Part shown: positions 35,145 through 44,630 of the stretch, piece by piece
How positions within the stretch are numbered: position 1 is the stretch's first letter
Layout of the letters: the number at the start of each line of letters is the position of its first letter
Source of the DNA: Lachnospiraceae bacterium
GTDB taxonomy: Bacteria; Bacillota; Clostridia; Lachnospirales; Lachnospiraceae
NCBI GenBank assembly: GCA_016294075.1
Contig: JAEDCQ010000002.1
Location: 62,001 to 126,000, forward strand
Direction of reading: 5' to 3'
Length of the DNA stretch: 64,000 bases
Notes under the pieces: model-generated
Database searches by the model: none
What the model was told of the DNA's origin: nothing
What the model saw: only the letters and a program-made list of their open reading frames with translations
Position numbers and translations under genes: made by a program

Positions 35145-36536
35145 GTGAGTAAGAAGGAATCATTAAAAAGAGCAATTATATTAAGTCTCTCCTTTTTTGG
35201 ATTGGTTATTCAGACGGCAATTTATGCTTATACATGGCTTGAGGTATACCATATGAAGCTGGCATGGCACAACCGGTTTACATTTAAGGGCCATCTGCTT
35301 ATGATTTTTGTGTACTTTGTACTGCTGTTGTTTTTCTCAACAACCTACGGAGGGTTGAAAATCGGCTATCTGAAGCCGGGGGATGTATATTTTTCACAGG
35401 TATTTGCTATTGTCTGTGTCGGAATTATTTCTTATTTACAGATATCACTGATGGAAATCAGGCTTGTAAAAGGCGGTCCGATGATTGAAATGGTACTGCT
35501 GCAGTTAGTGGTGGCAGCAGGATGGACGTATCTGTGCAATCGATGCTACAGGCTGTTTTTTCCTCCGAGAAGGCTTTTACTGATTTACGGAGACCATCCG
35601 ATTGAAAGTATCATGACAAAATTTGCGAGCAGAAAGGATAAATACCGGATTACGGAATGCGTTCACATGAAAGAAGGCATCGATACGCTGATACAGAAAG
35701 CAACAGAGGGGCATTATGACGGAGTGGTTATCTGGGATGTGCCGACATCTGTCCGTAATAAATTATTAAAGCTGTTTTACAGCCGGAACATTCGTGTTTA
35801 TATGATGCCGAAGATTTCGGATGTCATCATTAAGGGTTCGGACCAGCTGCATCTTTTTGACACACCGATTTTACTGACAAGAGAATATTCCTTAAAGGTG
35901 GAGCAGCGTTTTGTAAAACGTCTGATAGATATTGTCTGTTCACTTATTCTGATGATAATTGCATCGCCGATTATGGTGATTACGGCAGTTGTGATTAAAC
36001 TGTATGACGGGGGACCTGTTTTATATAAGCAGGTGCGTTGTACGATAAACGGAAAAGAGTTCCATATTCTGAAGTTTAGAAGCATGCGCACGGATGCGGA
36101 AAAGGATGGTGTTGCCAGACTGGCTGCCAAAAATGATTCCCGTATTACTCCGATTGGGAAATTTATTCGTGCAGTGCGAATTGATGAGCTTCCGCAGTTA
36201 ATTAATATCTTAAAGGGTGAGATGTCATTTATAGGACCGAGACCGGAAAGACCGGAGATTATCAGACAATATATGGAGGAAATGCCGGAGTTCGCATTTC
36301 GTATGAAGGTGAAAGCCGGGCTTGCGGGATATGCACAGGTTTACGGTAAATATAATACAACACCTTATGATAAGCTGAAGTTAGATTTATCTTATATTGA
36401 GAATTATTCTGTATGGCTTGACATTAAGTTAATGATGTTGACATTAAAGATTTTACTGACTCCGGAGAGTACGGAAGGGATTGACCAAAACCAGATAACG
36501 GCAATGAAAAAAGAAGCGAATGAGGATTCGAAATAA
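35145..36536 (+). CDS. Polyprenyl-phosphate sugar-1-phosphate transferase (initiating enzyme)
   Basis: A 463-residue bacterial sugar transferase of the WbaP/WcaJ type. It has four N-terminal transmembrane segments (about 10-125), a central Rossmann-like domain, and a C-terminal catalytic domain starting at RFVKRLIDIVCSL. The signatures KFRSMRTDAEKDG, VRIDELPQLINILKGEMS and FIGPRPERPEI carry the catalytic Asp-Glu and phosphate-binding residues. It links the first sugar phosphate to undecaprenyl phosphate at the inner membrane face and so starts the repeat unit. The start is GTG, with GGAGGAAGTGTT upstream. Its stop is followed directly by the next gene. The first sugar is unknown. Confidence 0.94.
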   Translation: MSKKESLKRAIILSLSFFGLVIQTAIYAYTWLEVYHMKLAWHNRFTFKGHLLMIFVYFVLLLFFSTTYGGLKIGYLKPGDVYFSQVFAIVCVGIISYLQISLMEIRLVKGGPMIEMVLLQLVVAAGWTYLCNRCYRLFFPPRRLLLIYGDHPIESIMTKFASRKDKYRITECVHMKEGIDTLIQKATEGHYDGVVIWDVPTSVRNKLLKLFYSRNIRVYMMPKISDVIIKGSDQLHLFDTPILLTREYSLKVEQRFVKRLIDIVCSLILMIIASPIMVITAVVIKLYDGGPVLYKQVRCTINGKEFHILKFRSMRTDAEKDGVARLAAKNDSRITPIGKFIRAVRIDELPQLINILKGEMSFIGPRPERPEIIRQYMEEMPEFAFRMKVKAGLAGYAQVYGKYNTTPYDKLKLDLSYIENYSVWLDIKLMMLTLKILLTPESTEGIDQNQITAMKKEANEDSK

Positions 36537-37571
36537 ATGGAAAAAGACAGCACTTATATGCAGCGCAGTATCGATTGGAAAAAAGTCTGGCTGCTGTATT
36601 GCAAAAAAATAGGGATGATATTTTGGCTGACAGGGATGGCGGCTGTCATTGTTGCGGGCATTTACCGGGTTGTAAAAGCGATAAACAGTGAAGGACAGTT
36701 GTATCGTGTCAGCAGTGATTATTATATTACGTTTAATTTTGATGAACATGAATCCGGTCCGGATTATTATAATGCCTATACATGGGACAGTATTCTGCGA
36801 GATGACCCGATAGTGGAAGAAGCTTTGGCTATTTTACCAAAGGATTATACAAAAGAGGAAATCAAAGCTTCCATTACCGGAGAAATGCTCGGAGACTATC
36901 GTATATTGACGGTTCATGCAACTTCCAAAGACCCTGTCAGAGCAGAGGAAATCGCATATGCATATACACAAAGCCTTGCACGGTTTGCAGAAAAGATTGA
37001 TATGTTGGATACAATCGAAATATGGAGCCGTGAAAAATGTCAGCCGGTAGTTGAAAAGGATCTTACAGGAAATGCCCTGCTGCTTGGCGCAATTTTAGGC
37101 TTTGCATTTTCATTGTTTGCGGTTGCATTTTTCTGTCTTTTGGATGATTCCTTCTATATAGAATGTGATTTTACGGATTGCTATGAAATTCCGTTTCTTG
37201 GCATGATAACAAAGAAGGGTTCTGCATTCTGCAAACAGGAGCTTAAGGAGAACGTATCGTATCTTTTAGGCAAGGATAAAACATATTATTGTGTAAATGT
37301 AGCCGTGGGGAAGGAAACAGAAGGTTCTGTTTTTGAAAAGCTGAAGGAAATCCATAACGGTATAAGTGGGGAACTTTCCTTACAGGGGAGTGACTTGGAT
37401 ACACTTAGGAACAGCAGCGGAGCGGTTTTATTGATTCCATGGGGTGAGAAAAACGGAAAAACAGTAAAAAAGACTGTTTCATTTTTACAAAAGCAGGACT
37501 GCATAATAGCGGGAGCTGTCATTTATCAGGCGGATGACAGATTTTTAAAGAGATATTACAGTATAAAATAA
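36537..37571 (+). CDS. Wzz-like chain-length protein with a degenerate BY-kinase domain
   Basis: A 344-residue protein of polysaccharide co-polymerase layout: transmembrane helix about 24-44, an extracytoplasmic region, a second helix about 179-202, then a cytoplasmic domain. The cytoplasmic domain ends like a bacterial tyrosine kinase (SSGAVLLIPWGEKNGKT, then a penultimate YY in KRYYSIK). Where the Walker A should be, it reads VNVAVGKETEGSV, without GKS/T. The kinase half therefore looks inactive. No other BY-kinase or Wzb-type phosphatase is visible. It begins immediately after the sugar transferase stop. The role in chain-length control is inferred from the fold. Confidence 0.75.
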   Translation: MEKDSTYMQRSIDWKKVWLLYCKKIGMIFWLTGMAAVIVAGIYRVVKAINSEGQLYRVSSDYYITFNFDEHESGPDYYNAYTWDSILRDDPIVEEALAILPKDYTKEEIKASITGEMLGDYRILTVHATSKDPVRAEEIAYAYTQSLARFAEKIDMLDTIEIWSREKCQPVVEKDLTGNALLLGAILGFAFSLFAVAFFCLLDDSFYIECDFTDCYEIPFLGMITKKGSAFCKQELKENVSYLLGKDKTYYCVNVAVGKETEGSVFEKLKEIHNGISGELSLQGSDLDTLRNSSGAVLLIPWGEKNGKTVKKTVSFLQKQDCIIAGAVIYQADDRFLKRYYSIK

Positions 37572-37591
37572 AAACGGAGGGAAATCCGGGG

Positions 37592-38383
37592 ATGACCATA
37601 CAGACATTGGTATCTTGTGTGAAACAGAATACAGAGGAAATTGCCTCAAAAATGAATCTGCAGACCGATGCAATTGTCATCAACCAATGCGATGAAAACA
37701 GCTATCGGGAATATACATATCTTGGGCATAAAATCTGCTGTTACAGCTTTAACGAACGCGGCGTCGGATTGTCCCGGAATAATGCACTGCTCCGGGCAAC
37801 GGAGGATATTATCCTGTTTTCCGATGAAGATATCGTATATGAAGACGAATATGCACAGAAGGTTATTGCTGAGTTTGAGAAACATCCCGATATGGATTTT
37901 CTGCTGTTTAATATGGATGTGGAGGAAAGCCGCGCAACGTATCATACAGAAACAGAAACGCTTGTAAAATGGTATAATTGTGGCAGGTATCCGACCTATA
38001 GCTTTGCAGTCCGCAGAGAGAAGCTTCATAGGAATAATATTACGTTTTCGTTATTATTTGGCGGCGGTGCCAAATACAGTAACGGTGAGGACAGTATTTT
38101 TATAAGAGATTGCCTGAAAAAGGGAATGAAGATTATGGCAGTTCCTGTTACGATTGGAAAAGAGGTGCCGAGGCCTTCGACTTGGTTTAATGGCTATAAC
38201 GAGAAGTTCTTTTTTGACAGAGGCGTACTGTATGCATATCTTTATGGGAAATTGGCAAAGCCCCTGGCGCTTCGGTTCTTAATAAAGCACAGAGCCATCA
38301 TGTTTAAAAAAGAATATCCTATTACAATGAAAAAGGCATATTTTCTGATGAAGCAGGGAATGCAACATGAAAGAAGCTTCTGA
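37592..38383 (+). CDS. Family 2-like glycosyltransferase (GT-A fold)
   Basis: A 263-residue protein. It lacks the usual first-strand VPVYN motif and starts instead with IQTLVSCVKQNTEEIA. It keeps the later signatures of GT2 enzymes: RGVGLSRNNALLRATEDIILFSDEDI (the last part acts as the DXD) and the acceptor-side GGGAKYSNGEDSIFIRDCL. It therefore resembles the GT2 subgroup of capsule and O-antigen transferases with a shortened N-terminus. GGAGGGAAATCCGGGG precedes the ATG. It lies between the chain-length protein and the polymerase. Donor and acceptor are unknown. Confidence 0.75.
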   Translation: MTIQTLVSCVKQNTEEIASKMNLQTDAIVINQCDENSYREYTYLGHKICCYSFNERGVGLSRNNALLRATEDIILFSDEDIVYEDEYAQKVIAEFEKHPDMDFLLFNMDVEESRATYHTETETLVKWYNCGRYPTYSFAVRREKLHRNNITFSLLFGGGAKYSNGEDSIFIRDCLKKGMKIMAVPVTIGKEVPRPSTWFNGYNEKFFFDRGVLYAYLYGKLAKPLALRFLIKHRAIMFKKEYPITMKKAYFLMKQGMQHERSF

Positions 38384-38405
38384 TGCGTTTAATTAGGAGA
38401 GCGAT

Positions 38406-39530
38406 ATGGTTTTATATACGGTAACAGCAGCAGTCGTTATTCTGCTTTCTTATTTTGTCTGTGAAAGACAGCCGATAACTGCATATGGGACGACAAGGAG
38501 ACAGGCTCTTAGCAGGGTATGTCTCATTGCTGTTTTTACGATTCTTTTTCTTTTGTCTGCTCTGCGTATGGAAGTCGGCAATGATTATAAGAATTATGCC
38601 GTTACCTGTCACGAAATATGGATGGAAGGACATGTTGTGACGGAGGCCGGATTTAATTTTATAGTCAGGTTGATATATACACTTGCAGGCTGTGAAAACT
38701 ATATTATCGTTTTTGCTGTTTTTGCGTTTTTTACAATCGGGATATTTTTAAAAACCTTTCGAAATGACAGTGAAAGCTTCTTTCTGTCAATGTTTTTGTT
38801 TATGACATTGGGCATTTATTTTCGTACTTTCAATACCGTCCGCTATTATTTTGTATTGGCGGTTGCGTTATATTCCCTTCATCATGTGGTAGAAAAACAG
38901 TATGTATATTTTATTCTGCTGATTGCTGTTGCAGCATTGTTTCATAAATCCGTATTGATAGTCATTCCGCTTTATCTGGCAGCAACCTTTCTGTCAAAAA
39001 AATGGCAGTATATTCTTCTGGCCGCAGGCGGGGCGGCAGTATATCTGGGGAAGGATTTTGTGATGTGGATAGCACTTAAGCTGTATCCTTCGTATGTCAA
39101 TACCGGCTTTGTGGAAAGCGGAGAGAGTATTATGAGTAACCTTCCGAATATCGGAAGATGTATATTGGTTTTATTGCTCTGTCTGGCCTTCTATAAAGAG
39201 GCGATTGCGGAGAATGGAGCAAACAGGCTGTACTTTAATCTGAATTTTATGGCAATTCTGTTATATATATGCGGTTCTTATATTCCTTTGTTATCCAGAT
39301 TCAGCTATTATCTTATCGTTCCGCATATGTTGTTGATTCCGGGTGTAATTATGAAAATTCCGGATGAAAAGAAGAAAAAAATCGTTTTGATGATTACGAT
39401 AGTAATAGGAATTGCATATTTTGCATGGTTTTTAAAAACTGCTTCCGGGGAGGGAGTACGTGTATTGCCGTATCGGACGTGGATTATGGATGGCATGAAG
39501 GAGTATCTGTATGCAAATGAAGTTCTTTAG
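38406..39530 (+). CDS. EpsG-family polysaccharide polymerase (Wzy-like)
   Basis: A 374-residue membrane protein with about ten hydrophobic segments. RMEVGNDYKNYAVTC in the first large loop matches the EpsG pattern (G-x-D-Y), and SFYIRTFNTVR-like text, here YFRTFNTVRYYFV, is the next conserved loop. FHKSVLIVIPLYL is typical too. Such proteins polymerise lipid-linked repeat units outside the membrane. AGGAGAGCGAT precedes the ATG. It overlaps the following GT2 gene by 20 bases. It is the best candidate polymerase in the window, although the unnamed membrane proteins at 27192 and 31613 could also be polymerases. Confidence 0.82.
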   Translation: MVLYTVTAAVVILLSYFVCERQPITAYGTTRRQALSRVCLIAVFTILFLLSALRMEVGNDYKNYAVTCHEIWMEGHVVTEAGFNFIVRLIYTLAGCENYIIVFAVFAFFTIGIFLKTFRNDSESFFLSMFLFMTLGIYFRTFNTVRYYFVLAVALYSLHHVVEKQYVYFILLIAVAALFHKSVLIVIPLYLAATFLSKKWQYILLAAGGAAVYLGKDFVMWIALKLYPSYVNTGFVESGESIMSNLPNIGRCILVLLLCLAFYKEAIAENGANRLYFNLNFMAILLYICGSYIPLLSRFSYYLIVPHMLLIPGVIMKIPDEKKKKIVLMITIVIGIAYFAWFLKTASGEGVRVLPYRTWIMDGMKEYLYANEVL

Positions 39531-40329
39531 TATTATTGTGGTTTCCCTGAATCCGGGGGAGCGTCTGAAACAAACATTACTGAGCATTTTGAATCAGACA
39601 TTTACAGATTATGAGGTCATAATAAAAGACGGCGGATCAAAGGACGGCTCTACGGATTTTCTGCAAAAAGAAGGAATACTCGATAATAATCCGCAAATCC
39701 GTTATATTACGCAGCCTGATGAGAGCATCTATGACGGAATGAATCAGGCACTTTCCTATGTGAACGGAAAATATGTGCAGTTCTTAAATTGTGGTGATTT
39801 GTTTTATGATAAAGATGTATTAAAAAAAGTGGCCGATGTAATTGAACAAAAACAGTCTGATGAGCCTGCCATATATTATGGAAACCAATATAATCTGCTG
39901 CAGAAAAGCATTGTGACATCGGCACCTGAAATCAATGATTTTACCTGCTATCGCAATGTTCCCTGCCATCAGGTGTGCTTTTATGATAAGCGATTATTTG
40001 ATAAGCGCGTTTATCTTACAGAGTATACGGTCAGAGCCGATTATGAGCATTTCTTATATTGTATTTATGAAGAAAAAGCAAAAACAGAGGCAATGGATAT
40101 TGTAATCTGTTCTTATGAGGGTGGCGGTTATTCCGAAACAAAGGAGAACCGGAAAAAATCAGCTATGCAGCATAAAGAAATCACAGCGAAATATATGGGT
40201 AAAAAAGCATTCGGATACCACCTGATTATGCTTTTTTCATTTGCCGGCCTGCGTGCTAAAATTGCAGAGAATCCGGTATTATCAAAGCCCTATAATGCAT
40301 TGAAGTCAACGATTTACCGCAGGAAATAA
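39511..40329 (+). CDS. Family 2 glycosyltransferase (WcaA/colanic-type)
   Basis: A 272-residue GT2 protein. It opens with FSIIVVSLNPGERLKQTLLS and contains IKDGGSKDGSTDF and SIYDGMNQALSYVNGKY, motifs of the WcaA-like subgroup. The usual DXD appears as NCGDLFYD, so metal binding may use a variant. CHQVCFYDKRLF and ADYEHFLYCIY are the acceptor-side motifs. AAGGAG lies seven bases before ATG 39511, which is preferred over ATG 39517. It overlaps the end of the polymerase gene by 20 bases, so the two are coupled. The sugar is unknown. Confidence 0.86.
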   Translation: MQMKFFSIIVVSLNPGERLKQTLLSILNQTFTDYEVIIKDGGSKDGSTDFLQKEGILDNNPQIRYITQPDESIYDGMNQALSYVNGKYVQFLNCGDLFYDKDVLKKVADVIEQKQSDEPAIYYGNQYNLLQKSIVTSAPEINDFTCYRNVPCHQVCFYDKRLFDKRVYLTEYTVRADYEHFLYCIYEEKAKTEAMDIVICSYEGGGYSETKENRKKSAMQHKEITAKYMGKKAFGYHLIMLFSFAGLRAKIAENPVLSKPYNALKSTIYRRK

Positions 40330-40398
40330 CCACAGAAAATTACCATGGGTAGTTATCATAGGTATCGATATCTCCGTGGATTGGAAACAGGTAGAGAC

Positions 40399-41712
40399 AT
40401 GAGAATATTATGGTTATGTAATATAATGCCGCCGATTGTCGCGGAAAAACTACAGATGGAAAGCAGTGTTAAGGAAGGCTGGATAACAGGTATATTGTCA
40501 CGGCTTATTGCAGAAGGCAGGGACAATGAAATATCGCTTGGTATTGCATTTCCTGCGGAGGAGAATCTGAAAAGCTTTCATGATGTTTATGTGTGCAACG
40601 GTCTTTCGGTAGATTGCTTTGGATTCTACGAGGATTTATGCAAACCGGAGCTCTACCAGGTCGGAATTGAGAGACGTTTGGAAGAAATTACACAACAGTT
40701 TAAACCGGATGTTATACATGTTTTTGGGACAGAATACCCGCATGCACTTGCAATGGCGAGAGTATATCCGCATCCGGAGCGCCTTTTAGTAGGAATTCAG
40801 GGGGTTATTTCTCTCTGCGCGGAGGAATATCTTGCCGAAATTCCAAACTCTATTAGCAATAAAAAGACCTTTCGCGACCTGTTGAAAAAAGACAGTATAT
40901 TACAGCAGCAGGAAAAATTTAAAAAGCGTGGGGAACTGGAGAAAAAGACGCTTCGCATTGCAGGCAATGTAACGGGAAGAACGGCTTTTGATAAAGAGTT
41001 TTGTAAAAAAGTCAATGAAGATGCCGTGTATTATCCGATGAATGAGACGATGAGACCCTGCTTTTATGAAGGCAGCTGGCAGCTTGAAAAATGCAAAAGA
41101 CATCGTATCTTCTTCAGCCAGGCAGATTATCCGTTAAAGGGTTTTCATTATCTGTTACAGGCAATGCCGCGGATATTAAGCAAATATCCGGATGCTGAAA
41201 TTGTTGTTGCCGGAAACGATATCATTCATAAACAGGGTCTGCTTGGATGGCTGAAGATTTCTTCTTACGGGAAATATCTGCAAAGCCTGATAAAGAAGTA
41301 TCATTTGCAGGAGAAGGTGCACTTTGCAGGAAAATTGTCGGCTGAACAGATGAAGCAGCAGTATCTGGAATGCCATACCTTTGTTTGTGCTTCTTCGCTG
41401 GAAAATTCGCCGAACTCCGTTGCAGAGGCAATGCTTTTGGGAACACCGGTAGTTGCTTCCCGCGTAGGTGGAGTACCGTCTATGATAACCGACCAAAAGG
41501 AAGGCTTGTTATTTGAAAACGGTGATACCGATGGATTGGCAGATGCTGTTTTGGAATTATGGAGAGAGGACTCCATTCTGCCGATTATACAGCGAATTTC
41601 AAAGGCAGCGGCTTTGCGCGCAAGACAGGTTCATGATCCGGAAACAAATTTTAAGCGTTTGAAAGAAATTTACAGGGAAATTGAAGCTTATGAAGATAAC
41701 AATGATCAGTAA
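40399..41712 (+). CDS. Family 4 glycosyltransferase (GT-B fold)
   Basis: A 437-residue retaining glycosyltransferase. The N-terminal lobe begins MRILWLCNIMPP; the C-terminal lobe carries the GT4 EX7E signature around ENSPNSVAEAMLLGTPVVAS, followed by VGGVPSMITD. HRIFFSQADYPLKGFHYLLQ marks the start of the second lobe. I start at ATG 40399, preceded by AACAGGTAGAG, since the upstream part of the frame (from 40345) is not like the family. Its end overlaps the next gene by 23 bases. It probably adds one sugar of the repeat unit from a nucleotide donor; specificity is unknown. Confidence 0.87.
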   Translation: MRILWLCNIMPPIVAEKLQMESSVKEGWITGILSRLIAEGRDNEISLGIAFPAEENLKSFHDVYVCNGLSVDCFGFYEDLCKPELYQVGIERRLEEITQQFKPDVIHVFGTEYPHALAMARVYPHPERLLVGIQGVISLCAEEYLAEIPNSISNKKTFRDLLKKDSILQQQEKFKKRGELEKKTLRIAGNVTGRTAFDKEFCKKVNEDAVYYPMNETMRPCFYEGSWQLEKCKRHRIFFSQADYPLKGFHYLLQAMPRILSKYPDAEIVVAGNDIIHKQGLLGWLKISSYGKYLQSLIKKYHLQEKVHFAGKLSAEQMKQQYLECHTFVCASSLENSPNSVAEAMLLGTPVVASRVGGVPSMITDQKEGLLFENGDTDGLADAVLELWREDSILPIIQRISKAAALRARQVHDPETNFKRLKEIYREIEAYEDNNDQ

Positions 41713-42868
41713 TTATATCAATCATCATCAGATTCCGTTTTCCGAGGCGCTGAATAAACGGGAGGGAGTAGAATATACTTTTATCCAGACAGAGCCGATG
41801 GAAGAGGAACGTATAAAAATGGGCTGGGGCCTGGATCCGAAATCTTTGTCGTATGTTACGCTTCTGTATGAAGAGGAAGAAAAGTGTACACAACTGATTT
41901 GGGAAAGCGACCTGCTGTTGGTAGGCTGGATGGAAAGAGAAGATTTAATAAAAAGGCGTTTGGAGGCAGATAAGCTTACCATTCGTATGAGTGAGCGTTT
42001 ATATAGAGAAGGCCAGTATAAGGCAGTCTCCCCGAGAGGTTTAATCCGAAAATACAAAGAGCATACAAAATACAGAAACGGTAATGTTTATCTTCTCTGT
42101 TTTGGTGCATATGTTGCGTCGGATTTTCATATTGTGAGAGCATATCCGAATAAAATGTACCGTTTCGGATATTTCCCGGAAACAAAAATTTATGAAGGCG
42201 ATTCTCTTTTTGAGAAAAAACCGTCCCCGGATACGGTGCATATTGTATGGGCGGGCAGATTCATGAAGCTGAAGCATCCGGAATTTGTATTAAAGCTTGC
42301 AAAGGACTTAAAGGAAAAGGGATATTCGTTTCATATTCATTTTGTTGGAGACGGCGAAATGAAAGAAGAGTTATGTAAACAAAAAGAAGAACTGGCACTT
42401 TCAGAAGAGATTACGATGTACGGATTTCAGTCACCGGAAAAAGTGCGTGAAATCATGGAAAAAAGCCATATTCATTTATTTACGAGTAACCACTTGGAAG
42501 GCTGGGGAGCTGTTGTAAACGAAGGTATGAACAGCGGATGTGCAGAGGTTGTGAATTCCGAAGTGGGTGCTGCTCCGTTTTTAATAAAGCATAAGAAAAA
42601 CGGTTTGATTTATAAAGAAGGAAGCTATGAGGATTTCCGCAACTGTGTTTTTTCATTGTTTGAAAACAAGGATTTGATTACACAGTACGGAAGAGCGGCT
42701 TATCAGACAATTGTAACGGAGTGGAATGCGGAAAATGCCGCAAAGCAGCTTCTGCGGTTCTATGAAAACCTAAAGCAGGGTATCCTTGACCCGCCTGCAA
42801 GCGGACCGTTCAGCGTGGCTCCGGTTATTTCGCCGCGGAAGATGTATGAGGTTATTTATGAAGAATGA
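41690..42868 (+). CDS. Family 4 glycosyltransferase (GT-B fold)
   Basis: A 392-residue GT4 protein. It starts MKITMISNYINHHQIPFSEA, a first-strand motif with the NH-HQ-PF pattern common in capsule transferases. The C-terminal lobe has VWAGRFMKLKHPEFVLKLA, HFVGDGEMKEEL and the EX7E in LEGWGAVVNEGMNSGCAEV. I start at ATG 41690 rather than the in-frame TTG 41681. Both ends overlap neighbours: 23 bases with the gene before and, by the frame used here, 11 bases with the gene after. The acceptor is unknown. Confidence 0.87.
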   Translation: MKITMISNYINHHQIPFSEALNKREGVEYTFIQTEPMEEERIKMGWGLDPKSLSYVTLLYEEEEKCTQLIWESDLLLVGWMEREDLIKRRLEADKLTIRMSERLYREGQYKAVSPRGLIRKYKEHTKYRNGNVYLLCFGAYVASDFHIVRAYPNKMYRFGYFPETKIYEGDSLFEKKPSPDTVHIVWAGRFMKLKHPEFVLKLAKDLKEKGYSFHIHFVGDGEMKEELCKQKEELALSEEITMYGFQSPEKVREIMEKSHIHLFTSNHLEGWGAVVNEGMNSGCAEVVNSEVGAAPFLIKHKKNGLIYKEGSYEDFRNCVFSLFENKDLITQYGRAAYQTIVTEWNAENAAKQLLRFYENLKQGILDPPASGPFSVAPVISPRKMYEVIYEE

Positions 42869-43850
42869 GTTTCTGATATCGGTGATTGTGCCGGTATATA
42901 ATATTGAAAAAGAATATCTGGAGCGTTGCGTCCGCTCTGTCATGAATCAGACTTACAGGAAGCTTGAGATTTTACTTGTAGACGACGGTTCCACGGATGG
43001 TAGCGGGACAGTCTGTGATTCACTGGCTAAGGAGGATGAGAGAATCCGCGTCTTTCATAAAGAAAACGGCGGTTCTTCGTCAGCAAGAAACGTAGGGATA
43101 CAAAATGCAACAGGAGAATATATCGGCTTTATCGACAGTGATGATTATATTGAGCCGGATATGTATGAACTGCTTGCAGAGGCAGTACAAAAACATGCTG
43201 TACCTATGGCACAGGTTTCAAGAGATGAGATGGATGCGCAGGGAAACCGGATGCCGGATGTGTGTATTCCACCGAAAGAGGAAACGTGTATTACGTCCGA
43301 AGAAATGATGAGAGAGCTACTGATGCATCGCGGGGATTGTTCTTATTGTACGAGAATTACCCATAAATCGCTGTTTAAGGACAGAGAGTTTCCGGTGGGA
43401 AAGCTCAACGAAGATTTTTATCTGCTGACACAAATGCTTACAGACATTACGCAGCTTACAATCCTGCCAAAACAGTGCTATCATGTTTTTTACCGCATCG
43501 GCAGCAACAGCCGCAAAAAGGATAAACATGACTTTTCCAGAGTGTTTACCGATATTGTGGAAAATGCAGATATGGTAACGGAATTGGTACGCGGGCAGTA
43601 TCCTAAACTTGTGCCTGTTGCATTTCGATTTGGATGTTATCAGAGATTGGATTATCTGCTGCATATTCCGATTGAGCAGATGTGCAGGGAGAATACATTT
43701 TATTACAATGTGGTATCGTATCTGCGTAAAAACATATGTCAGATGATTATGAATCCGTATTTGACAAAAAAGAATAAGATTTATCTTTTTTTACTTTCTC
43801 TTGCACCTAAAAAAGTAAGACAGCTGCATGCTCTTTTAAGAGGGAAATAA
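42858..43850 (+). CDS. Family 2 glycosyltransferase
   Basis: A 330-residue GT2 enzyme. The motifs LISVIVPVYNIEKEYLERCV, LVDDGSTDGSGTV, GGSSSARNVGIQNATGEYIG and the DXD in FIDSDDYIEPDMYEL are all intact, so it is probably active and uses a UDP- or dTDP-sugar. The C-terminal third (about 220-330) is an amphipathic helical region. I start it at ATG 42858; ATG 42846 and a long upstream extension are inside the previous gene and less likely. TATGAGG lies about seven bases before it. It follows the GT4 gene with an 11-base overlap. Confidence 0.87.
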   Translation: MKNEFLISVIVPVYNIEKEYLERCVRSVMNQTYRKLEILLVDDGSTDGSGTVCDSLAKEDERIRVFHKENGGSSSARNVGIQNATGEYIGFIDSDDYIEPDMYELLAEAVQKHAVPMAQVSRDEMDAQGNRMPDVCIPPKEETCITSEEMMRELLMHRGDCSYCTRITHKSLFKDREFPVGKLNEDFYLLTQMLTDITQLTILPKQCYHVFYRIGSNSRKKDKHDFSRVFTDIVENADMVTELVRGQYPKLVPVAFRFGCYQRLDYLLHIPIEQMCRENTFYYNVVSYLRKNICQMIMNPYLTKKNKIYLFLLSLAPKKVRQLHALLRGK

Positions 43851-43904
43851 AGTGTGGCAGAGTCATGCTGTTTTATGGAAATAAGAATGAATTTGAGGGG
43901 ACTT

Positions 43905-44630
43905 ATGAAAAAGACAATTGTTGTGATGCCTGTGGCAAACGAAGAAAATACAATGGAAGAATTACTGGACAGGCTGTTAGCCCTACCCTATGACAATTTA
44001 TTTGTATATCCGGTCATTGATGATTATTCTAAGGACAAAACAGAGGAGACTATCCGAAGAAAAGAAGCGGAAACCGGCCGTGTGAAGTGTATTTATTATA
44101 AGGAATCCAAAGGGGTTATTACCTGCTATCTGGAGGGCTTCAGGCAGGCACTAAAAGATGGGGCGGAGTGGATTGTTGAGATGGACGGTGGATTAAGCCA
44201 TCTGCCGGAGGAACTGCCGCAGTTTCTGGATAAGCTGAAAGAGGGATATGATTGTGTCTGGGGTTCCCGTTTTATGAAGGGCGGGCAGATGAGTAATCTT
44301 CCTCTCTATAGAAGAATTCTGAGTCAGGGTGGAACTTTTTTATCGAATTTTGTATTGGGAACATCCTTAAAAGATATGACCAGCGGTTTTGAAGCATTTC
44401 AAAGAGAGGTAATGGAAGAAATGAATCTGGAGCGAATTTTATCCAAAGGACACATGTACCAGACGGAAATGCGGTATTACTGCCGTAACCTTCGGACAAT
44501 TGAAGTGCCGATTCATTATATCGGAGGAGAATCCAGCTTAAAAGGAAGCTCCGTGACGGAAGCGCTCCGGCTTCTGTTTGAATTAAAGAAGAATGAACCG
44601 ACATTCTGGAGGAAAAAAGAAAATGCATAA
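43905..44630 (+). CDS. Family 2 glycosyltransferase (DPM1/WcaA-like, no membrane anchor)
   Basis: A 241-residue protein. It begins KKTIVVMPVANEENTMEELL and contains VIDDYSKDKTEE, GVITCYLEGFRQALKDGAEW and the DXD-like EMDGGLSHLPEELP. LKDMTSGFEAFQREV fits the dolichyl-phosphate-mannose synthase group, but the C-terminal transmembrane helices of GtrB are missing. GAGGGG lies four bases before ATG 43905; the open frame extends to a GTG at 43854, which I reject. Its end overlaps the next gene by eight bases. It may add a sugar to the growing unit or make a polyprenyl-linked donor. Confidence 0.82.
   Translation: MKKTIVVMPVANEENTMEELLDRLLALPYDNLFVYPVIDDYSKDKTEETIRRKEAETGRVKCIYYKESKGVITCYLEGFRQALKDGAEWIVEMDGGLSHLPEELPQFLDKLKEGYDCVWGSRFMKGGQMSNLPLYRRILSQGGTFLSNFVLGTSLKDMTSGFEAFQREVMEEMNLERILSKGHMYQTEMRYYCRNLRTIEVPIHYIGGESSLKGSSVTEALRLLFELKKNEPTFWRKKENA

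Noticed and set aside
40345..40398. Longer start for the GT4 gene at 40345.
   Set aside because: The added residues are not like the family, and ATG 40399 has an AACAGGTAGAG site.
43854..43904. Longer start (GTG 43854) for the GT2 gene.
   Set aside because: GAGGGG lies just ahead of ATG 43905 and the family begins at that point.
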